From Prosopocoilus inquinatus (Eukaryota > Arthropoda > Insecta > Coleoptera > Lucanidae), in assembly GCA_036172665.1 (NCBI GenBank), contig CM069877.1:26003001-26067000 (forward strand): a stretch of DNA of 64,000 nt, in the 5' to 3' direction. Below are positions 57,430 through 64,000 of this stretch, one piece after another (the first letter of the stretch is position 1; every line of letters begins with the position of its first letter). The position numbers and the translations under genes are program-made. The notes beneath the pieces were generated by a model. The model had not been told where the DNA came from, did not search any database, and saw only the letters and a program-made list of their open reading frames with translations.

Positions 57430-58755
57430 CAAAAATGCAATAAAAATGGGGTTTTACATTTAAATTAAGTAAGTTGACAGCAACTTCCGGTATAAGCGGA
57501 AGTGCCCGAAAATTGGAAATATTATATTTTAATAAATCATTATCCTTAACTTATAATTGTAAAATAGGAAATAGAAATTCAAAGTGGAAGTCCGTGAACT
57601 TTTAACGAACGGGTTCCGTGAATCATCCTGTATATTAACATAGTTTATTATCGGATAGTCCTTGCTTGTTGATAATTGCAGAAATCATATGAAAAAAAAA
57701 AACTTTAGAACGAGCTTACAATATAAACTTTATTTACCTTTAATTTTATTCAGATTATTTGCTGTTTTAACGAAAATAAATTATTGTCACGATGGTAGCT
57801 TTTCGAGTTTTTCATGAAAAGTAATATAAAGAAATTTTTAAAGCACGGGCTTGTGAAATCGAGAGCAACAGTGACATAACAATGCGTGAGATCACCCGAT
57901 ATAACACGGTTCTTGTTTCAAAACAACATCGGCAGAATCGCGATAACTAGGGAAAACGATTTCATCAAGTAGGCAATACAATTGAACGCCGGGCGTGTTA
58001 CCAATAACGCAATGCGCGAACTAACAAAAATTGCGTATAAATTGTGCGAATTAAAATTTGGACGCCAGTCGAACCCGACTCCGGTAGGCTTAGTGACAGG
58101 GCAGCCGCCCTCGCAGTCGACCTAGGAACGACTCTGAATTGGCAACATATGCCATCTCGAAGAAAAGGAGCTACCCGGAACACTGATCACAAGATCATCA
58201 GCATCTTGACGGCGATCATAGGACGCCTCTCTGCTACTGCCGTCAACCTCCAGCCAGAAGATGCCGATCTCATTCCGGTCAACTCCAGTTCCAGGAAGCC
58301 GCACCAGCCTGCCAGCTGAAGCCATCACCGCACTCCTGCTTGCCGTCGCCACCTCATCCGGCCCCACAATGGTCGACGCTGCTGCCTCTAGATTTAGCAT
58401 CTACTCCGTCGAAGCTATCGCAAGCACCTACGACCGAATTTCAACCACCCGTCTTGAATTACGAACAACTTACAAATAACTGTGTTTCAAGCTTTACCTT
58501 CTGAAATCCTTCGCTCCCCCTTACCGCGACAAGGTGGAGGCACCACCCTTAGCGTGACACTATGTTAATATAGAAGAATAGATAAAACAGCGAAACCCCA
58601 CGATCTCGTTGCATAAGGATTGACAAATTGAAAACAAAAACGATTTGCAACAAATTTTTTATGTTAATATAGTAATCAGGACTGTACTTTTTCATATTTT
58701 AACTGCTTCTTTTTCTATTAGACCAAAACATCTGTCTATCATCTAAAAATTCTGT
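57430..58755 (-). repeat. Dispersed repeat (GGGTGATTCACGGAACC family), copy 2, split by an insertion
   Basis: 57430-57630 is the reverse complement of 31321-31500, and 58662-58755 is the reverse complement of 31220-31310. The two parts are contiguous in copy 1 and separated here by about 1,030 bases. Confidence 0.75.
57631..58572. mobile_element. Unidentified GC-richer insertion with 13-bp inverted ends
   Basis: TATATTAACATAG at 57631-57643 is exactly inverted at 58560-58572. The core 58030-58550 is much GC-richer than its flanks and has overlapping open frames on both strands (58044-58319 plus, 58122-58400 minus, 58261-58479 plus) with no recognisable domain. It ends CACCACCCTTAGCGTGACAC. 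It may be an LTR or part of a non-autonomous element; I cannot name it. A further 90 bases of unknown sequence separate it from the right half of the split repeat. Confidence 0.5.
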
Positions 58756-58759
58756 GAAA

Positions 58760-60750
58760 TTTCCATTTTATAAAACGTCAACGAATTTTAGATTAGAACA
58801 CACTGAACACTTCGGGATATTTTCTGACTGCAGTTTGACCTAGACTTTTTTGTGCACCTCTTGTATATGCGTGGTTGTGTAGAATAAACGCACACATCGC
58901 AATAAAACTTTTTTCGTGTGACCTTCGCAAATTCAATACTAAAGATAAAGTTGAGCTAAAACATGAAATTCAACAACTCAAATTGCATGTGCTATTAAAT
59001 TCCTGTGGTACAATTTTATAGTTTTCGCCAAAAAGCTTCCAAGGGGTCCGCCAGCACTTATCGGGTTTCATTATACCGAGACATCAAAAATTATTCTGGT
59101 CAAGGGCGGTCATGAAATGGAAAGCGATTTTCTATTAATAGCAAGTAAAACCAAGGCTGTAACATTAATTTTAAAATCAAAACAACAGATTTTACTACTC
59201 CCTCTGTTTATTATCTTCTTGTCTCTGTTTGCAGTTTGTTACAAACTATACGATTAATAATACAATTTAGTTTACTAATTTTCAATATCAAAAGTATTTA
59301 CTCAGTTTCAATATCAAAAGTTTTGTTGACCAAACTCGCCCTGAAACGAATACCTACAAAAATGTAACCCAAATATTTGGGAATTATTGACTAAATGACA
59401 AGACGAGAATACCCTTGAGAGCAATTAAAAGCGCTGAATCGAAAATACCATCAGTCTCGATTGCGTCTTTCTTGTTGAAAGGCAGTTACGTAAAATATTC
59501 ACGCATACTTTATACAAAATTAGGTAATCATTCAAAAATAATGTCAATATCAAAATAATTGTATTAATTATTTTTATAACTTGCGGATGGGAGATGAAAA
59601 GATGATAAAAGAAAAACAAGTTGAAAGAACTTTTACTTTCAGTATCATAAATTTCACCCCGACTCCTCGAAGCAAAGTTTTTTCATTCAAGGTGCCACCA
59701 CGAGAGTGAGAAAGAGGTTCAAATATCTGAAGCTGAAAACCTCGACTTCATTTGCGAAACTTATCCATACAATTTCATACACAATTAATAAACTATTACT
59801 TTCCTTCTTTCTCATCCTTTTTTAAAATCATTTTAGTTAATCCGTGCAAGACTGGAGTCGCAATTTCCTCGTTCATTTGTTAGAGTCAATTTTTGATTTG
59901 ACCTACTCGATCGGGTAAGCTATCTTTTACTGCGCTGCGTGCTTTTAGTGTTTTTGGAGTTTGGTGTATGTAGAATTAAATCAGCCGTTTCGAACGAATC
60001 GTTGTTGCATTTGAGAGAATGCTTTTTGGCTCTGTTGCCAGGCTATTTTCGCTTAATGTCGAAAGTAGTGTTTCAAACTCGACTGGCATCACGAAGGTGT
60101 CGTGCGAAGCGTCGTGGGAATAATTTTCTATCTTTGGAAGCAGTGCAACTACGGCAATTCCCGGACTCTCTTTCCGGTATCGAATTTAGGAAGCGTAAGA
60201 TTTTTCTACCTCCCTTATTTGCTTGTGAGTTTTTTTTTGTTTAACTGCTGAAACGTACTCAGGGGTCTCATTGTTTTACTTTTACTTCTATACAGTCTCA
60301 CTGGTGTTGTCCCAAGTACCTATTTTTACTTGTTATTTTTTTCTTGTAGCTATCAGTCTAATTGGCTTAAATTCAGAGAGCAAATCATCGTTATATTGGA
60401 TATTTTGTTTTTTTTTGCATTTCACGATAATTTTAGTCTTGTGCGTTTCACGCCAAAGTTTTTTTTATAGATGTTAAGAGATTGTAAGCACCGCTAGAGT
60501 ACTCACGCCAATTACCTTTTTATTGCGCCTTGTAAAGTATAATATTTTTGACATTACTGTTATTTTCAGCCCAACTGTAACCTGCGTGTTCTTTACGTTT
60601 TTATTTGTACATTTTTGTGAATTTTGCCTCCACAAGCGTGATCGAAGTATATATAATTCAATAAATTCAACAAGAAATGATTTTGTCGACTCATATTGTT
60701 TTTAAAAATTTGAAAAACGTAATAAACAGGAGTAACAAGTTTTTTTTTAA
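58760..60750. other. No gene recognised
   Basis: At 59196 CTACTCCCTCTGTTTATT resembles a Stowaway-type end without a partner. The 101-codon frame at 59939 has no recognisable motif. Confidence 0.35.
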
Positions 60751-60751
60751 T

Positions 60752-60866
60752 CTTAAACCGGGCAAAATTATGAATGGAAATACACTCAACGTTTCGCTTC
60801 GTCACAAAGCTATAAATCTATAGCGAAACGTTGAGTGTATTTCCATTCCATTCTGTTCGGTTTAAA
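60752..60866. repeat. Hairpin element with perfect 27-bp arms
   Basis: 60772-60798 (GAATGGAAATACACTCAACG and seven more bases) is the exact reverse complement of 60822-60848, with a 23-base loop. Weaker inverted similarity (TTAAACCG) extends to about 60752 and 60866. This may be a tiny MITE. Confidence 0.75.
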
Positions 60867-60869
60867 GTT

Positions 60870-61345
60870 AAAAACACTTTTTACTTACATTTCTCATCGG
60901 ACAAGAAACAACTTAATTTGCAATAAACAGAAACATGTGACCCAGTTGAACTGAGTTGACCGAACACGGAGAGTTGAGATCCGTGGGCTTCAGTGTTGCC
61001 AACAGTGATAAGTTTATTCCACTAAATGGGAGATCCAAATTAAACAGAGTTCCACTAATTTTTTTTCCAAGTAAAGTAACATAAAGTAACACGTTTTTAA
61101 ATTGTTTTTATTACATAAAATATTAAAATATTAATATATTAATTAAATTTGAACAAAATAAAAAACTGTTTAGGTCATTTTCATTTGTTACTATTTTACT
61201 ACTACTGTACAATGCGTTTCATAATTTACTCGTTTTCTGTCAGTCTGACAATTTAAAAGTAAAATAAAAAAGAATATGTAAACGAAAATAAAAAATAGAA
61301 ATTAACAAAAAGTAAGAAAAATACAAAATACCAAAAATATATGTA
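60870..61345. other. No gene recognised
   Basis: AT-rich sequence, including A-rich 61255-61345. Confidence 0.35.
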
Positions 61346-61347
61346 TA

Positions 61348-61866
61348 CAGGGTGGGTCATTAGTAACGATTTCTTCAATACCGCCTTAACTATTAATTAT
61401 AAAAGAAAATGTCTTCAACAAAAGTTATCGCCTATAATGAGTTCTATCTCAGCAAATTATTTCCACATATACAGCATGTTCCATAAGTGAGTTATCTTTC
61501 AAACTTATACTTTTTTAAATGGAATGTACCCATTTTTATTGCGGATTTCGACAGACCTCTTAAAAATAAGCATTTTATATTCAACAACTATAGCCCTAAA
61601 TAGAACCATTCGCAATCTACAGCTATTCGAATTTGCTGAATAGAAAATGCTTATTTTTAAGAGGTCTGTCGAAATCTGCAATGGGTACATTCCATTTAAA
61701 AAAGTATAAGTTTGATAGATAACTCACTTATGGAACATGCTGTATATGTGGAAATAATTTGCTGAGATAGAACTCATTATAGGCGGTAACTTTTGTAGAA
61801 GACATTTTCTTGTATAACTACTACTTAAGGCGCTAGTGAAGAAATCGATAGCAATGATCCACCCTG
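61348..61866. repeat. 519-bp hairpin MITE, TA-flanked
   Basis: The ends CAGGGTGGGTCATTAGTAAC and inverted GATCCACCCTG are flanked by TA (61346-61347 and 61867-61868). Arms of about 225 bp are nearly identical inverted copies (TTTTGTAGAAGACATTTTCT-type, AATGAGTTCTATCTCAGCAA, ACTTTTTTAAATGGAATGTA, CTCTTAAAAATAAGCATTTT). The central loop is about 60 bases. The mariner-type TA duplication and long arms suggest mobilisation by a mariner transposase. Confidence 0.85.
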
Positions 61867-61929
61867 TATGTATTTAAATAAAAATATCGAAATCTATGTG
61901 TAAGTCCAACGTCAAATCAGGACTGTTAG

Positions 61930-62055
61930 GGCCAGTATTTCAGTCATGGTTTAACCTTAAGCTTTGGTTTGTTTCTACAATTACATTTATTATAACAATT
62001 GTCTCTATGGGAATAAACATAAGCTTAAAATTAATCTACTACTGGAATACTGGCC
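61930..62055. repeat. TTAA-type short MITE, family member 2
   Basis: This 126-bp element starts GGCCAGTATTTCAGTCATGG, ends with inverted GGAATACTGGCC, and is flanked by TTAG and TTAA. The core ACAATTGTCTCTATGGGAAT is shared with the member at 13401-13527, although the outer ends have diverged. Confidence 0.7.
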
Positions 62056-62840
62056 TTAAGTTTCATTGCTTTTGATTTGTTTTATATCTGCAGAAATATC
62101 ATAATTATACGAGTAACAATATTCTTCTCTTTGCAATCCTGACCTGATGTGCAGTATTGATTTTAGCATCGGCAGTTGCATTTTATTTCTTAGTTTAGAT
62201 TTAATAATGTTCATTTGTCTATAAAGTCTTTCCATTTCTACGTTTCTTTCAAACTCTGCCAAGTCCTTAAAAGGATTTTCTCCGTTACTGTTTTTATATG
62301 AGATCACTTCAGTTCAAAATCCTATTGTGTTAGTGAGGTATTGCGATTCAATCAAAGTATTTTTTTTTTCTATTGATTTTCGGATATTTGAAACATTGTA
62401 ATAAATTAATCAGGCTTGGTTTTATGACTTTTAGCATATTATTTAAATGTGGACATTTGTTTTAGTAAATTAACATTATCTGGAAGTCTGTTCGTTATTT
62501 CTTTTATTAATTCTTGTCTCTGACTATACCAAAATGTGTTTTTAACTCAAGCCATTGACTAAAAATTCTGTTTACGGCAGTTTCAATTGAGAGCCAACGT
62601 GTCGCACACCTCTAATTACAAATTCTAGATTTTGCGGTAAATATTTTTTGGCAAGAACTGATACAGCCAGTTGAAGAGAATGGCATAGGCATCTAATCAG
62701 AATTGAATTTGAAGAAAATCCTTTTAATTTGACATAAACACCATTATTAATCCCCGTCATTACCGATGCATTGTCATTACCAAATCCTTTTAAATTTTCA
62801 ACTTTTAAGTTATATATATTTTTAAAAGAACTTTAAAAAA
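62040..62840 (-). pseudogene. KIAA1586-like hAT transposase relic
   Basis: Minus-strand frames read NLKGFGNDNASVMTGINNGV, ILIRCLCHSLQLAVSVLAKK and LPQNLEFVIR near 62830-62620. At 62307-62060 they read SNGENPFKDLAEF, YRQMNIIKSKLRNKMQLPM and SILHIRSGL. The first set is the FGxDNAS...VNNGVYxKL...CHSLQLA core. The second set is the C-terminal hAT dimerisation region of KIAA1586-type proteins. Frameshifts near 62580 and stops in 62580-62310 break it. The N-terminal region is not present to the right. Confidence 0.75.
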
Positions 62841-62844
62841 GCTC

Positions 62845-63300
62845 TAATAATAGCATCTGCATTAAGTTATTCAAATTCAGTGAGTTCTAAAAAAGATTAG
62901 GCTGCGTAACATTTGTTTGGTGGCGCCCCCCAACTGTAACACGTATTGAATTCCCCACTCGCCGTGTCCACTGAACGGGCACAGTTACTCAGCTCTTCAT
63001 CACATCGTAGTCTTCGAGGGAACGATCGACCTTGCTTCTAGAGGCACAGTAAGATACGTTGACACAGTCCTAAACTGTCAAAACTCACAACGCGCTCCTT
63101 TCGTTATCACGTAACACATTAATTCTCTGGTTTATGTGGTGTAGCCAGAAATGGCATCTCTTTTCCGTTTTCAAGGTGCTCTGTCCAGCAATCTTAAGAA
63201 TTATTCTTGTAGTTTTAGAACCATTTTTCCGGCTTAGTTTTGAACGTCTGTTTTTTTAAATAAAAAATGCTCATAGAAATTTTGCTATAATGCTACAACG
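62845..63300. other. No gene recognised
   Basis: The GC-richer stretch 62920-63090 has no recognisable feature. Confidence 0.35.
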
Positions 63301-63304
63301 TTTA

Positions 63305-63510
63305 GAAAGACAGTGATCCGCAGAAAGTTGGATACATTATTATTTTTTTTTTAATTATTGATTACTCAGAAAAATTTATTCTTTATGAAAGCTCCTGCAT
63401 CTTTCCAAACTTAAGATGCATGTATCAAAGTTGAACACCTTTTGTCGTATACCGTGGAAATCAAACTATTTTAAATCGACATAAAACTGAAATACTTTTA
63501 GTTATATTAA
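63305..63510 (+). repeat. Dispersed repeat, copy 2 of 2
   Basis: Matches 5476-5690 (CAGTGATCCGCAGAAAGTTG, TTTATTCTTTATGAAAGCTC, AAGATGCATGTATCAAAGTT). Same orientation, different flanks, and about 80 percent similar by eye. Confidence 0.75.
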
Positions 63511-63679
63511 AATAAAAATAAATAATACAAAAAATAAAAAAATTCCTGTATTTGTCCATATTTCTGCCTGTTACTGTATATTTTCCATATTTCTGCCCGT
63601 CAGTATATATTTTATAAATAATAACACAGCCTCACAAAAAAAGACTATGTCTATTGCATGTTTTCGAGGTAGATGAATC

Positions 63680-64000
63680 TGAATCTGCGATCCATATAAC
63701 TCCATCACGTCAGATTTTACCAATAACTCCACTATAACCTTATAACCCAAGCTGTCAAGTTCCGTTACATACAACGATTCTGTAAAAGGAGTTGTGCACC
63801 CACAATAATACTATACATGTAACCCTGAACCCACTAACCCCATTATCCTATAATCCCATAACCCGTAAGATCAATAACCACGTTACTCAGTAGCTTGAGT
63901 TGATCTCTCATCGCGGGATTTATCAGGACTCTATAAACGGAATATGTTAAGTTCTACAATCCTCCAACACCTAACTCGAAAACCCTCTAACCCCATAATA
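63680..64000 (+). repeat. Degenerate CATAACCC/CTAACCCC-rich stretch at the window edge
   Basis: Short motifs such as ATAACTCC, ATAACCTTATAACCC, CTAACCCC, ATAATCCCATAACCCG and CTCTAACCCCATAA recur irregularly up to the last base. This may be the start of a low-complexity array continuing outside the window. It is not the TTAGG telomere repeat. Confidence 0.4.

Noticed and set aside
58044..58479. GC-rich overlapping frames of 72-92 codons
   Set aside because: Frames open on both strands are expected in GC-rich, stop-poor sequence; no motif or codon bias supports any of them.
59939..60244. 101-codon plus-strand frame
   Set aside because: No recognisable domain, start context or repeat context. 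It could be chance, so it is not listed as a gene.

Overview
The window looks like AT-rich insect nuclear DNA, probably from a beetle or another insect with a repeat-rich genome. I infer this from the families present: Jockey/CR1-type LINEs with (ATT)n tails, rosa-like mariner, hAT, Harbinger, DUF4806 and Tnp2-type elements, a Polinton, and many TA-flanked elements ending in CAGGGTG. No intact host gene is recognisable. There is no prokaryotic operon, rRNA, credible tRNA or CRISPR array. Almost everything that can be read is mobile DNA at different stages of decay, often nested.

Left part (1-20 kb). A hAT element enters from the left edge on the minus strand; its two visible transposase exons are open. 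Next come an inverted-repeat element (3.7-4.4 kb), a diverged terminal-repeat pair (6.7-8.9 kb), a 5'-truncated LINE (9.5-10.2 kb), and a TA-flanked DDE element (10.45-12.47 kb) that was itself hit by a small mariner relic (10.98-11.53 kb). Several MITEs and long palindromes follow (12.5-16.4 kb), then a DUF7869-like relic (17.9-18.2 kb) and a Harbinger transposase relic (19.1-19.4 kb).

Middle (20-37 kb). A LINE is split by an intact-looking rosa-type (DD41D) mariner at 21622-23460. The LINE carries a nearly perfect 1 kb segmental duplication whose breakpoints indicate a tandem duplication plus a deletion, or an assembly artefact. After a quiet stretch (27.9-31 kb) comes a long foldback element (32943-36672) with a higher-order tandem array in one arm. 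A complete 2.18 kb hAT with an 8-bp target duplication is inserted in its other arm. This hAT is a broken paralogue of the element at the left edge. At 36.9-37.3 kb two perfect inverted repeats are interleaved.

Right part (38-64 kb). A Tnp2-like transposase relic (38.4-39.6 kb) stops and resumes at 49.4 kb. Between the two pieces lies about 9.8 kb of very AT-rich degraded Polinton/Maverick (adintovirus-like) DNA with protein-primed DNA polymerase B, packaging ATPase, adenovirus-type protease, probable capsid remnants and small unknown ORFs. Downstream of the second Tnp2 piece, on the same strand, is a spliced DUF4806 gene with nonsense mutations (49757-54096). The Tnp2 and DUF4806 genes may belong to one two-gene transposon. 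The remainder holds nested MITEs, a 140-bp tandem array (55.6-56.1 kb), a GC-richer insertion with 13-bp inverted ends (57.63-58.57 kb), a 519-bp hairpin MITE (61.35-61.87 kb), a second copy of a TTAA-type MITE family, a KIAA1586-like hAT relic (62.0-62.8 kb) and a dispersed repeat copy.

The strongest signals are the Polinton inside the Tnp2/DUF4806 unit, the hAT-in-foldback nesting with a visible empty site, the interleaved perfect inverted repeats, and the two overlapping open ORFs inside the otherwise decayed Polinton. Identifications rest on motif recognition from memory, not on searches.
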